Of a DNA stretch of 64,000 bases, positions 16,927-24,566 are shown one piece after another. The stretch is from Methylophilus sp. 14. Its GTDB lineage: Bacteria; Pseudomonadota; Gammaproteobacteria; Burkholderiales; Methylophilaceae. The notes under the pieces are model-generated. The model did not search any database and had not been told where the DNA came from. It saw only the letters and a program-made list of their open reading frames with translations. Location of the stretch: positions 496,001-560,000 of the forward strand of contig NZ_JADKYS010000002.1 of NCBI RefSeq assembly GCF_015354345.1, in the 5' to 3' direction. The position numbers were made by a program, and so were the translations under genes. Every line of letters starts with the position of its first letter. The stretch's first letter is position 1.

Positions 16927-17544
16927 TTACTTGGCTTTAACTTGTGTTGCGCAATTAAGTAGTATTGTCTTGTATAAAGTTAGTGATCGCGTAATGACGC
17001 CTGGATCATCGTTTGCCTTTGCTAGCAATAATGCTCCTTCTAATGTTGAGATGTAGAAGTCGCTCCAGTGGGTTGGATCCAATTGAGAACCTGTATATTC
17101 TTTCACTTTTTCAAGCATTTCCACGAGCTCCGTTCTCCAACTACTAAAGTGTGATGAGGCAATCTTGAACAGCGTTTCATTACTTTCAGCTAGTTCCATA
17201 GTAAAAATGGCTAGCATACAGCCTTGGCGCAACGCGGGATCCTGATATGACTGGATTGCAAAGTCCAAATAGCCCTCAAGGTATTCTAACGGGGTGGCCG
17301 CGTTTTTATAGGGGGCTTTTGCATTGCGACTCTCAACATCCTCCCAGAATTGAGTGAGTACAGCTTCTCCTAATATTTCCTTATTGGCGAAATGATGGAA
17401 GAAGCCACCCTTAGTAATTCCAGCATATTGGCAGATTGCATCTACTGTCATGGCAGTGTAGCCGCGTTTTAGTATTAAACTCTGCGCGCCTTCTAAAATG
17501 CGCGCTTTAGATGCTGCAGCGGCTTCAGCTTTTGACGTGCCCAT
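16927..17544 (-). CDS. TetR-family transcriptional repressor
   Basis: The 205-residue protein has the TetR N-terminal DNA-binding domain: ILEGAQSLILKRGYTAMTVDAICQYAGITKGGFFHHFANKE, a textbook helix-turn-helix with GxFxHHFxNKE. A helical ligand domain with Cys residues (QGCMLAIF) and a C-terminal TetR_C-like stretch follow. It is divergent from osmC, but its own start is 387 bases away. The palindrome ATACC-N8-GGTAT lies 58 bases before its start. The same palindrome recurs before the DsbA-like gene at 22647, so it probably autoregulates and represses that operon. Ligand unknown. Confidence 0.88.
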   Translation of the reverse strand: MGTSKAEAAAASKARILEGAQSLILKRGYTAMTVDAICQYAGITKGGFFHHFANKEILGEAVLTQFWEDVESRNAKAPYKNAATPLEYLEGYLDFAIQSYQDPALRQGCMLAIFTMELAESNETLFKIASSHFSSWRTELVEMLEKVKEYTGSQLDPTHWSDFYISTLEGALLLAKANDDPGVITRSLTLYKTILLNCATQVKAK

Positions 17545-17601
17545 GGCTGGATCTCCAAAGATTCAATATGTTGTTGATAAATCATACCATAATCTAAAAA
17601 C

Positions 17602-17619
17602 ATACCAACCAAATGGTAT
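17602..17619. promoter_or_regulatory. TetR operator, copy 1
   Basis: ATACC-AACCAAAT-GGTAT lies upstream of tetR. Its arms and 8-base spacing match the site before dsbA at 22586-22603. An extra half-site, ATACC, is at 17584. Confidence 0.65.
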
Positions 17620-17683
17620 GTGTCTTGTTGTGGTTTTTCTGAGTCATGGAACCAATCGCGCTTATATACAAAATCTAAGCAAT

Positions 17684-17697
17684 TGTCATATTTGACA
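17684..17697. promoter_or_regulatory. Candidate sigma-54 activator site (osmC operon)
   Basis: TGTCA-TATT-TGACA is a perfect inverted repeat 118 bases upstream of the osmC -24/-12 promoter. It shares arms and spacing with the fadL-side site. Confidence 0.55.
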
Positions 17698-17815
17698 AAT
17701 CTCACGCCAAATAAGACATATCGCAGTCTTTTTTGACATAGTTCTACGTGAAACTCTGTAGAGAGAGTTTCTGAGTTTTTCGTATTTCTCCAATAAAACA
17801 ATCGCTTATGTGTGC

Positions 17816-17831
17816 TGGCATTAGTCTTGCT
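17816..17831 (+). promoter_or_regulatory. Sigma-54 promoter of osmC-rhodanese-lipoate operon
   Basis: TGGCAT-TAGTC-TTGCT has the GG and GC dinucleotides at the correct distance and one mismatch to TGGCAC-N5-TTGCW. It is 99 bases before the osmC ATG. Confidence 0.7.
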
Positions 17832-17930
17832 GAAAATGTAACGCTGATTTAGCCGGAAAAAGAAAATTCCGCAAGTTAGTAATGCAGTTCAAATCATAAA
17901 TATCTAAATAGCGATTAGGAGGGTAATAGG

Positions 17931-18470
17931 ATGTCCCAGGAGTCAGTAAAACATGCCCTAGGCAATTTGATTGACGCAATCAACGTTAATCCATCTGCAT
18001 CACGCGTAGTTTTTCGCGCATCTACTAAGTTGGAGGAAGATGTACGCTGTTCCGCAACAGTGCGTAACTTTCCTCCATTAATCATAGACGAGCCTGCGGA
18101 TTTGGGTGGCGGTGATCAAGGTATGAATCCCGTGGAGTTGGTGTTGGTCGCGTTGGGTACATGTCAGGAAATCATGTATTCGGCTTACGCTGCATTTATG
18201 GGTATCAAACTTGATGAGTGTAAGGTCGATGTGAAGGGGTACCTAGATTTGCGTGGCTTGCTCAGCATTGATCCAGAGGTTAGCGCTGGATATCAGCAAA
18301 TTTCTTATCAAACCACGCTACGTAGCTCTGCTGATGAGAAAGCCATCCTTCAGCTGATTGAAGTGGTTGAAGGCCATTGCCCAGTGATGGATATTCTGGC
18401 TCGTGCCCAAAAGGTTACGGGTCAGACCACACTGAATGGTGAGCCTGTTCATAATCTTTCTTTAAATTAA
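17931..18470 (+). CDS. OsmC/Ohr-family thiol protein
   Basis: The 179-residue protein is in the OsmC fold family. ASTKLEEDVRCSATVRNF comes first. GGGDQGMNPVELVLVALGTCQEI carries the first redox cysteine (C78). GHCPVMDIL carries the second (C150). Known OsmC/Ohr enzymes reduce organic or lipid hydroperoxides and are recycled by lipoylated proteins and dihydrolipoamide dehydrogenase, both of which are encoded downstream. Others in this superfamily handle sulfane sulfur. It is the first gene after a sigma-54 promoter; a hairpin separates it from the rhodanese gene, which may reduce downstream expression. GGAGGGTAATAGG precedes ATG. Confidence 0.85.
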   Translation: MSQESVKHALGNLIDAINVNPSASRVVFRASTKLEEDVRCSATVRNFPPLIIDEPADLGGGDQGMNPVELVLVALGTCQEIMYSAYAAFMGIKLDECKVDVKGYLDLRGLLSIDPEVSAGYQQISYQTTLRSSADEKAILQLIEVVEGHCPVMDILARAQKVTGQTTLNGEPVHNLSLN

Positions 18471-18482
18471 TAGTACTTAATT

Positions 18483-18511
18483 AAGCTCACACAACAGTGG
18501 GCTTCTTTTTA
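18483..18511 (+). terminator. Terminator or attenuator after osmC
   Basis: AAGCTCAC and GTGGGCTT pair over 8 positions (one G-T) around a 6-base loop, followed by CTTTTT. It lies between osmC and the rhodanese gene and may allow partial read-through. Confidence 0.6.
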
Positions 18512-18523
18512 TTGGAGTCGATG

Positions 18524-18907
18524 ATGGAATTCCTAACCGCAAAACAGTTAGTGGCTAAGGCAAAGCAAAATATCAATGAAGCTGATGTACACGCAGTGAG
18601 CGATATGATTAAGGATCCTAATACCTTAATCATAGATGTACGTGAGCCCTCGGAGTTCGCCGAAGGCCATATTGCTGGCGCTACTAATATCCCGCGTGGT
18701 GTTCTGGAGTTTAAATTGGATCCAGATAGTTCAAGTGATTACCCAGACTTGCAAAATAGAACCAAGCAGATGGTCGTTTACTGCCGCTCGGGTTCTCGTA
18801 GTGCTCTAGCAGTACAGTCAATTCGTATGCTGGGTTTTAGCAACGCTTACTCGATGGTAGGTGGCATGGAGCAATGGAAGCAATCTGGTTTACCTTGGAC
18901 AAATTAA
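18524..18907 (+). CDS. Rhodanese-like sulfurtransferase, single domain
   Basis: The 127-residue protein has the rhodanese fold: LIIDVREPSEFAEGHIAGATNIPRG and the active loop YCRSGSRSAL with catalytic Cys87. It ends with MVGGMEQWKQSGLPW. The six-residue loop fits sulfurtransferases that move sulfane sulfur from thiosulfate or persulfide. I start at ATG 18524 because GGAG lies 6 bases before it; ATG 18521 is immediately adjacent. It is 34 bases before the lipoate-binding protein gene. It may load sulfur onto, or unload it from, that carrier; the partner is inferred. Confidence 0.88.
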   Translation: MEFLTAKQLVAKAKQNINEADVHAVSDMIKDPNTLIIDVREPSEFAEGHIAGATNIPRGVLEFKLDPDSSSDYPDLQNRTKQMVVYCRSGSRSALAVQSIRMLGFSNAYSMVGGMEQWKQSGLPWTN

Positions 18908-18941
18908 TCAGTCAAATTACAAAAAACATTCAGGAATTCTT

Positions 18942-19325
18942 ATGAGTCTAGCAAATGATTGCTTGTATCACGGTGAGCACGCTTGGGTAAAAAAGGCAGA
19001 GGGCGATGAGGTAATTGTCGGCGTTTCTGATTTTGCACAAGACACCTTGGGGGATATTGTTGATGTATCGCTTCCCTTTGTTGGAAGCACGATAACTATC
19101 GGCGCGCCGTTTGGCACTTTGGAGTCACGCAAAACAGTATCTGATCTGATCGCTCCAATTAGCGGGGTAGTTATTGAGGTAAATAATGCCCTTATGAGTG
19201 AGCCAACATTAGTGAATGATGACCCACATGGAAAAGGTTGGATTGTCCGTATCAAGATATCTAATCCTGATGAGTTGGAGCTTTTAATGGATGTCGACAG
19301 TTATAAGGACGCTGTTGGTGCTTAA
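18942..19325 (+). CDS. GcvH-like lipoate-binding protein (possible LbpA-type carrier)
   Basis: The 127-residue protein has the GcvH hybrid-barrel pattern: YHGEHAWVKKAEGDEVIVGVSDFA, GDIVDVSLP, and the lipoylation hairpin FGTLESRKTVSDLIAPISG with Lys64 as the expected lipoyl site. It closes with GKGWIVRIKISNPDELELLM. Glycine cleavage partners (gcvT, gcvP) are absent here. It is instead flanked by rhodanese and lipA, as for the lipoate-binding proteins that carry sulfur in the sHdr pathway, although no sHdr genes are present in the window. The start at 18942 is the family-typical MSLAND... start. A redox or sulfur-carrier role is inference. Confidence 0.85.
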   Translation: MSLANDCLYHGEHAWVKKAEGDEVIVGVSDFAQDTLGDIVDVSLPFVGSTITIGAPFGTLESRKTVSDLIAPISGVVIEVNNALMSEPTLVNDDPHGKGWIVRIKISNPDELELLMDVDSYKDAVGA

Positions 19326-19383
19326 CTAAAATGAAGCTTATTGTTTCTTCGCGAAGTAGTGGGCTTTTAACGGTTGAATAATC

Positions 19384-20322
19384 ATGAGTTCTATAACAGA
19401 GATAAGAGAAGTTGGTCAGTCCAAGACAGCCCGAATTCCCATCAAAATTGTCCCCGAACCCCGCTTAAAGAAACCGTCTTGGATAAAGATGCAGCCAGTT
19501 TCTAGCCCAAGATTTATGGAGGTAAAGAATCTTCTTCGTGAGCAGAAACTAGTCACAGTATGTGAAGAAGCATCCTGCCCGAACATCGCAGAGTGTTTTA
19601 GTAAGGGGACAGCCACATTCATGATTCTCGGGGACTTGTGCACGCGCCGCTGTCCATTCTGCGACGTGCCCCACGGTCGCCCTAAGCCACCGGACACTTT
19701 GGAACCCTTGCATCTTGCCGAAGCCATTGAGGTTTTGAGTCTGAATTACGTGGTGATTACTAGTGTGGATCGGGATGACCTGCTGGATGGAGGTGCTAAA
19801 CATTTTGCGGATTGTGTGCAAGCCATAAGGATGAGGAGTCCTGCAACACGTATTGAGTTGTTGGTTCCGGATTTCAGAGGGCGTCTTGACTCTGCAATTT
19901 CTCTACTTAGCCAACACGCACCGGAGGTACTCAATCACAACCTTGAAACTGTGCCTAGGCTTTATAAGCAGGTGCGGCCAGGTGCTGATTACATGCATTC
20001 GTTGCAGCTTCTAGAGGTGTTTAAAGCGGAGAATCCGCACGTGTTGACTAAATCTGGGTTGATGGTGGGATTGGGTGAAACCGAGCAGGAGATTCTAGAC
20101 GTAATGCAGGATTTGCGTCGTCACAATGTTGATATGTTGACTATTGGTCAGTATTTACAGCCAACGGAATATCACTTGCCAGTAAAAGAATATGTCGCGC
20201 CCGCGAGGTTTGAGTTTTACGCTGCCAAGGCTCAGGAGCTAGGTTTTTTACATGCAGCGTGCGGACCTATGGTTCGTTCATCGTATCACGCAGATAAACA
20301 GGCCTCACCTTTAATAGGCTAA
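19384..20322 (+). CDS. lipA: Lipoyl synthase (radical SAM)
   Basis: The 312-residue protein carries the LipA auxiliary cluster motif CX4CX5C (C60, C65, C71 in [12 protein letters not shown]). It also carries the radical SAM motif CX3CX2C (C86, C90, C93 in CTRRCPFC). The C-terminal RSSYHAD contains the serine that ligates the auxiliary cluster. Radical SAM strand motifs [15 protein letters not shown] and [11 protein letters not shown] are also present. It inserts two sulfurs into a protein-bound octanoyl chain. No lipB or lplA gene is adjacent, so the octanoyl group would have to come from the housekeeping system. Its operon position between gcvH-like and lpd genes marks it as dedicated to the local carrier. 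Confidence 0.93.
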   Translation: MSSITEIREVGQSKTARIPIKIVPEPRLKKPSWIKMQPVSSPRFMEVKNLLREQKLVTVCEEASCPNIAECFSKGTATFMILGDLCTRRCPFCDVPHGRPKPPDTLEPLHLAEAIEVLSLNYVVITSVDRDDLLDGGAKHFADCVQAIRMRSPATRIELLVPDFRGRLDSAISLLSQHAPEVLNHNLETVPRLYKQVRPGADYMHSLQLLEVFKAENPHVLTKSGLMVGLGETEQEILDVMQDLRRHNVDMLTIGQYLQPTEYHLPVKEYVAPARFEFYAAKAQELGFLHAACGPMVRSSYHADKQASPLIG

Positions 20323-20368
20323 TAACGTACTACGTGATCATCAATAAAAAATTGGAGGAAATTAAAAA

Positions 20369-21823
20369 ATGCATACGGTAGAAACAACGCATACCACACC
20401 AGCAATTGAGGCAGATGTACTCGTCGTCGGAGCAGGGCCAGGAGGTTATACCGCAGCATTTCGTGCAGCGGATCTTGGCTTGAAAGTCGTATTGGTCGAT
20501 AAAGGTGATGCACTCGGTGGCACATGTTTGAATGTTGGTTGTATTCCATCTAAAGCATTGCTTCATGCCGCCAAGGTAATTACCGAGGCAGAAGAAATGA
20601 CGCCGCACGGCATCAAGTTTGTAAAACCAGAAATTGACTTAAATGAGTTAAGAAAGTGGAAGTCCGATAATGTCGTTGACCAACTTACGGGAGGACTAAA
20701 TCAGCTGGCGAAGCAACGTAGCGTTCATGTGATTCAAGGCAAGGGCACGTTTATCTCATCTCACGAAATGCGTGTTCAGTTGCATGATATGCCAAGTCAA
20801 ATTGTTAGATTTGATCATGCGATTATTGCAGTTGGCTCATCGCCAGCTACTTTTCCAAATGCCCCAGTGGATTCGCGCATTATGAATTCCACAGATGCAT
20901 TGGCCATGAAGGATATTTCTGAGCGCTTGTTAGTCATTGGGGGCGGAATTATTGGTTTGGAGCTGGGTACAGTTTACGATGCATTTGGTTCACGTGTGAC
21001 TGTTGCTGAGCGCTCTCCGACCTTGATGAAAGGTAGTGACAAAGATGTTATTAGGCCATTGCATCGCCGCATGGCTAAACGCTTTGAGAGGATCATGGTG
21101 AACACCGTGGTCGATAAAATGATAGCCATGGAAGATGGCGTGCATGTCGATTTTTCTGGCGAAAATACCATTCAAGATGCTGTCTTTGATCGTGTCCTAG
21201 TCGCGATTGGACGCAAACCTAATGGCCATCTCATCGGAGCGGAACATGCAGGAGTTTTTGTCGACGATAAAGGGTACATCCCTGTCGACAAGTGTATGCG
21301 TACTAATGTGCCACATATCTTCGCTATTGGAGATGTCATTGGTAATCCAATGTTAGCGCACAAAGCGACTCACCAGGGCAAAGTGGCTGCAGAGGTGATT
21401 GCAGGACATGCGGCAGCGTTCGTGACTACTGTTATTCCATCGGTGGCTTATACCGATCCAGAAATTGCTTGGGCAGGAGTGACAGAAAACGAAGCAAAAG
21501 AACACGGTATTGCCATCGAGGTTTCATCTTTCCCTTGGGCGGCAAGTGGTCGCGCTATGTCTATCAATCGAACTGAAGGTGTGACTAAACTGATTTTTGA
21601 TAAATACACAAATCAGCTTATAGGCGCGGCTATTGTGGGGGCTAATGCAGGAGAGTTGATTACGGAGGCCGTACTTGCTATTGAAACGGCCACTAAAGCC
21701 GAGGCACTTGGGCAGGTAATTCATCCGCATCCAACACTCTCAGAAACCATTTGTTTTGCAGCAGAAATGAATCTTGGGACCATCACTGATTTATACATGA
21801 AGAAGCAAACCAAGGCAGCCTAA
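20369..21823 (+). CDS. lpdA: Dihydrolipoamide dehydrogenase
   Basis: The 484-residue flavoprotein has an FAD motif VVGAGPGGYTAAFRAADLG and the redox-active disulfide GGTCLNVGCIPSK (C53, C58). An NAD motif reads LLVIGGGIIGLELG, a second FAD site is IFAIGDVIGNPMLAHKA, and the C-terminal catalytic dyad region reads HPHPTLSET. It reoxidises dihydrolipoyl groups using NAD+. With no 2-oxoacid dehydrogenase genes nearby, the likely partner is the GcvH-like protein two genes upstream. Electrons could run either way: disposing of reductant from sulfur oxidation, or feeding OsmC/AhpD-type peroxide reduction. AGGAAATT precedes the start. Confidence 0.93.
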   Translation: MHTVETTHTTPAIEADVLVVGAGPGGYTAAFRAADLGLKVVLVDKGDALGGTCLNVGCIPSKALLHAAKVITEAEEMTPHGIKFVKPEIDLNELRKWKSDNVVDQLTGGLNQLAKQRSVHVIQGKGTFISSHEMRVQLHDMPSQIVRFDHAIIAVGSSPATFPNAPVDSRIMNSTDALAMKDISERLLVIGGGIIGLELGTVYDAFGSRVTVAERSPTLMKGSDKDVIRPLHRRMAKRFERIMVNTVVDKMIAMEDGVHVDFSGENTIQDAVFDRVLVAIGRKPNGHLIGAEHAGVFVDDKGYIPVDKCMRTNVPHIFAIGDVIGNPMLAHKATHQGKVAAEVIAGHAAAFVTTVIPSVAYTDPEIAWAGVTENEAKEHGIAIEVSSFPWAASGRAMSINRTEGVTKLIFDKYTNQLIGAAIVGANAGELITEAVLAIETATKAEALGQVIHPHPTLSETICFAAEMNLGTITDLYMKKQTKAA

Positions 21824-21893
21824 TTCTTGAAAGTATAGAGCGTTTGCTAACAGTCGACAGTTATTAGACGTCTTTTTAAATTTACATCATCAA

Positions 21894-22559
21894 ATGAGAA
21901 ACCAGAGAACAGTTGTAACGTTAGAAAATTCGATTGCATCAGAGGAGAGTTATAAACCTTTCCGATGGGAATATTCAGATGTGATCAATTTACCAATACC
22001 AGAGGATTATAAAGCGTTCACTATCGACCATATTCCTTTTGGTGTTTCTGCAAAAAAGAAGTTTAGAGCGGTTTCACTTGAAACTCTTGGTGCGCTTTTA
22101 TGGCTGACATCCAGGCAGCAGTTTTCTGAAAAACACACAATGCGTTATTACCAACGATTGCGACCATGTTTTTCAGAGAGAAGTGTTCAGCCGATTCATT
22201 TACTGACCTGGAACCAACAGGATTTGATGTTGAAAAGATATAACCCATACAACCATTCTATGGAAGTGATTCAATCTCTGAATCCTAAAAGCTTGAGAGC
22301 TGCGTATCGAGCAGTTGACATTCAACAGGGCGAATTGATTATGTTGGTGGCTGAGCCTGGAAAAGCGCCTAACTATATCAAAGATCGAGAGCAACAGTTG
22401 TGGAGGGATACTCATATCATTCAAGGTTATCTATCCCTTGCAGCTGAGATGCTGCAGCTAGAATTCACCTCGCTTGCAATGACTGGGGAGACCTTGATTT
22501 ATCAACTTGATCCTCGTGGGCGGTTGCATGGGGTAGGTATGAATATTGTTGGTTCTTAA
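21894..22559 (+). CDS. Nitroreductase-like (SagB-type?) protein, uncertain
   Basis: The 221-residue protein has no signal peptide. The segment EQQLWRDTHIIQGYLSLAAEMLQLEFTSLAMTGE resembles the core helix of nitroreductase/SagB flavoproteins (a run ending in small residues and LQL). The N-terminal half has FRAVSLETLGALLWLTSRQQF, also typical of SagB-like proteins. FMN contacts cannot be confirmed. It follows lpdA by 70 bases with no strong Shine-Dalgarno. A flavoprotein partner for the lipoamide pathway is possible, but the call rests on pattern resemblance alone. Confidence 0.45.
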   Translation: MRNQRTVVTLENSIASEESYKPFRWEYSDVINLPIPEDYKAFTIDHIPFGVSAKKKFRAVSLETLGALLWLTSRQQFSEKHTMRYYQRLRPCFSERSVQPIHLLTWNQQDLMLKRYNPYNHSMEVIQSLNPKSLRAAYRAVDIQQGELIMLVAEPGKAPNYIKDREQQLWRDTHIIQGYLSLAAEMLQLEFTSLAMTGETLIYQLDPRGRLHGVGMNIVGS

Positions 22560-22585
22560 TGAGTAAATAAAATCTATTTGCATAA

Positions 22586-22603
22586 ATACCGACTGGATGG
22601 TAT
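22586..22603. promoter_or_regulatory. TetR operator, copy 2 (dsbA-ahpD operon)
   Basis: ATACC-GACTGGAT-GGTAT lies 44 bases before the DsbA-like start. It shares arms and exact spacing with the tetR upstream site at 17602-17619. Confidence 0.65.
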
Positions 22604-22646
22604 GTTTTTAAAAAGAGAATATTAATACGAGTGATGTGAGAGTTTT

Positions 22647-23336
22647 ATGGTTACTAACAAAGTGATTACTGTGGATATCTGGTCCGACTTTGTCTGCCCA
22701 TGGTGTTGGATTGCTAAACATCGTTTTGAAAAAGCACTAAAGCATTTTGAGCATCGCTCTCTGGTAGAGGTAAGTTATAGAAGTTTTCGTATTGCTGCTG
22801 AAGCAGATCCTTCTCCATTCAAACAAGCCGTGACTATCAAATTTCTGAGTGAGGAGCGGGCCAGTAAGTTAGTCGCTATGGTTGAATCTCAGGGGCAATT
22901 AGAGGGCCTGACCTATGACTTCGAGAGTATGCAGTTTGGCGACACCTTACAAGCACATTGTTTAGTTAAGTCAATTATCGATCCTGCCAGGCGCAGTGCA
23001 TTGATGGAGAGGCTCTATCTTGACTCTACAACCTATGGTAAGTCCTTGTTTACAAGGGAGTCACTTAAAGAAATTGCACTGGATGTTGGCATTTCAGAGA
23101 TTGTTATTGATGATGCCTGGAGAAATCAAAGACTGACTGCTGAGGTGCTGAGAGATGAGCTGATGGCATTGCAATACGGTAGTAGCGTGCCCCTATTTGT
23201 TTTTAATTCAAACCAGGTTCTTTCTGGGGCTCAATCAGCTGCTGCACTTTTAGAGATGCTTAACTCATTAAAGCCAGGCATCGATGCAACAATAGTTGAG
23301 GATGCCCCTACGTGTGGGCTTACTAGCTGTGATTAA
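22647..23336 (+). CDS. DsbA-family oxidoreductase, FrnE-like (cytoplasmic)
   Basis: The 229-residue protein has no signal peptide, so it is cytoplasmic. Its active site is SDFVCPWCWIAKHRFEKAL (C17-P-W-C20), embedded in the DsbA/FrnE/2-hydroxychromene-isomerase architecture. The cis-Pro region reads YGSSVPLFVFNSNQVLSGAQ, and the C-terminus ends with a further cysteine pair (TCGLTSCD). FrnE-like proteins act in oxidative and metal stress. Upstream is a TetR operator; the AhpD-like gene is 89 bases downstream. A role in disposing of thiol or electrophile stress is inferred. Confidence 0.85.
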   Translation: MVTNKVITVDIWSDFVCPWCWIAKHRFEKALKHFEHRSLVEVSYRSFRIAAEADPSPFKQAVTIKFLSEERASKLVAMVESQGQLEGLTYDFESMQFGDTLQAHCLVKSIIDPARRSALMERLYLDSTTYGKSLFTRESLKEIALDVGISEIVIDDAWRNQRLTAEVLRDELMALQYGSSVPLFVFNSNQVLSGAQSAAALLEMLNSLKPGIDATIVEDAPTCGLTSCD

Positions 23337-23425
23337 TTAACCAATCAACTTCAATGGGTACTTATAGTATCTGTTAAATGGCTCTGTAATACAGAGGTTT
23401 TAATAATGAAAATAGGAGAGAAATC

Positions 23426-23761
23426 ATGATGGACTGGAATGGTTATCGTGCTGAGTTAATTGGCCGCATTGGTGATTTGGGTAAGTTAAGTCCAGATACA
23501 GTTAATGGGTATATGGTTGCCAGTGGTGCTGGGGCAAAGACGAATCATTTGGATGCTAAAACCCGGGAATTAATTTCATTGGCCGTTGCAGTCACTACGC
23601 GCTGTGATGGATGTATCACTGTTCATGCCGCAGCAGCAGTAAAGCATGGCGCAACTGAAGCCGAGATCGCCGAAGCACTTGGCGTTGCTGTTGCGATGAA
23701 TGCTGGTGCAGCATTGGTTTACTCAGCAAGAGCTTTAGATGCTGTAAAAAACGTTGAATAA
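23426..23761 (+). CDS. AhpD/carboxymuconolactone decarboxylase-family protein
   Basis: The 111-residue all-helical protein carries the redox motif CXXC-X3-H (C60, C63 and H67 in CDGCITVH) and the closing helix EIAEALGVAVAMNAGAALVYSARALDA. AhpD-type proteins pass electrons from lipoylated protein/lpd to peroxiredoxins. The nearby lipoyl carrier and lpd genes make that role attractive. Its first two codons are both Met, so it may start at 23429. AGGAGAG precedes the start. Confidence 0.85.
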   Translation: MMDWNGYRAELIGRIGDLGKLSPDTVNGYMVASGAGAKTNHLDAKTRELISLAVAVTTRCDGCITVHAAAAVKHGATEAEIAEALGVAVAMNAGAALVYSARALDAVKNVE

Positions 23762-23856
23762 ACTTGACCAAGCTCAAGAGGCGCTGGATATCAAGATTGT
23801 AAAAGATATCCAGCAATGCTAAATTTAAAAATGGAAAATTAGATCATATAAGCAAT

Positions 23857-24288
23857 ATGGGAAACGTTAAGTTACAGAGATTCGTTGCTCAGTTCGCCAT
23901 AATGGCCATGCTGATGATTAGTCTCGTCCCAACATTAACAATTGCTTTCCCAATGCATGAGGATCACGGTTTTATTCAACAGGTTTGTACCACACAAGGA
24001 AATAAACTTGTCATAGTATCTACAACTCAAGGTAAGCAGCTATCCATGTTGATTAGCTACAAGCCTTCTGAGAAACCAATCTCGCTCAGCCATCATCTGA
24101 ATCATTGTCCATTCTGCCATATCGCCATGGACAAGGTTGTCATACCCTCACACAGCCCTGCATTTGTACTCTACCAGCAAGCACAGATACGTATCTCACT
24201 GAGCGACTATAAATCTCCAGTTATATCCAATTTCAAACCCACGGCACACACCTCTCGTGCCCCACCTCAAGCGCCACTCCAAAGCTAA
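23857..24288 (+). CDS. DUF2946-type small secreted or membrane protein
   Basis: The 143-residue protein begins with a hydrophobic leader (QFAIMAMLMISLVPTLTIAF). A short conserved segment HHLNHCPFCHIAMD, with a CPFC pair flanked by His and Met, follows. This is the DUF2946 pattern seen beside copper receptors and copper chaperones. The His/Cys/Met cluster suggests a metal, probably copper, contact. The PEP-CTERM/TonB receptor group follows. Function is otherwise unknown. Confidence 0.65.
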   Translation: MGNVKLQRFVAQFAIMAMLMISLVPTLTIAFPMHEDHGFIQQVCTTQGNKLVIVSTTQGKQLSMLISYKPSEKPISLSHHLNHCPFCHIAMDKVVIPSHSPAFVLYQQAQIRISLSDYKSPVISNFKPTAHTSRAPPQAPLQS

Positions 24289-24566
24289 AAGATCAGCTCG
24301 TCTGGATCCAGCTTTGCGTCGAGTGAAAGCATCATACTGATATGTTAGACGTCATTGACTCGTCAGTGGCGAGCATGTTTGTCATGAGTAAATCCTTCGG
24401 CTGCATTTCAGGTGCATTCACGCATCTCATCCATTCTTTGTACTGATCAAATCAATCAAATGGTTGAGCAATTATCTTGCTCGACAGGGCCATGGCTGTA
24501 TGTACTTTTCTGACACGTAGTTAGGACAGATACCGGTATTGGTCTAGTTTTTAGGAAAAATTTCGA
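24289..24566. other. Non-coding gap before copper/PEP-CTERM operon
   Basis: These 278 bases hold no ORF. There is a small inverted repeat, GAGCAA-TTATC-TTGCTC, near 24464-24481. A short palindrome, ATACCGGTAT, lies near 24533. Either may belong to the promoter of the following operon. Confidence 0.4.

Noticed and set aside
18942-19325. Housekeeping glycine-cleavage H protein
   Set aside because: The fold is the same, but gcvT and gcvP are absent and the gene is wedged between rhodanese and lipA. I therefore call it a lipoate carrier of uncertain role.
19331-19376. Terminator after the GcvH-like gene
   Set aside because: The possible stem AAGCTTATT/AGTGGGCTT needs several G-T pairs and the downstream lipA gene appears to belong to the same operon.
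17931-22559. A full sHdr (heterodisulfide reductase-like) sulfur oxidation cluster
   Set aside because: No hdrA/B/C-like genes and no LipS1/S2 genes are visible; only the lipoyl carrier idea is shared.
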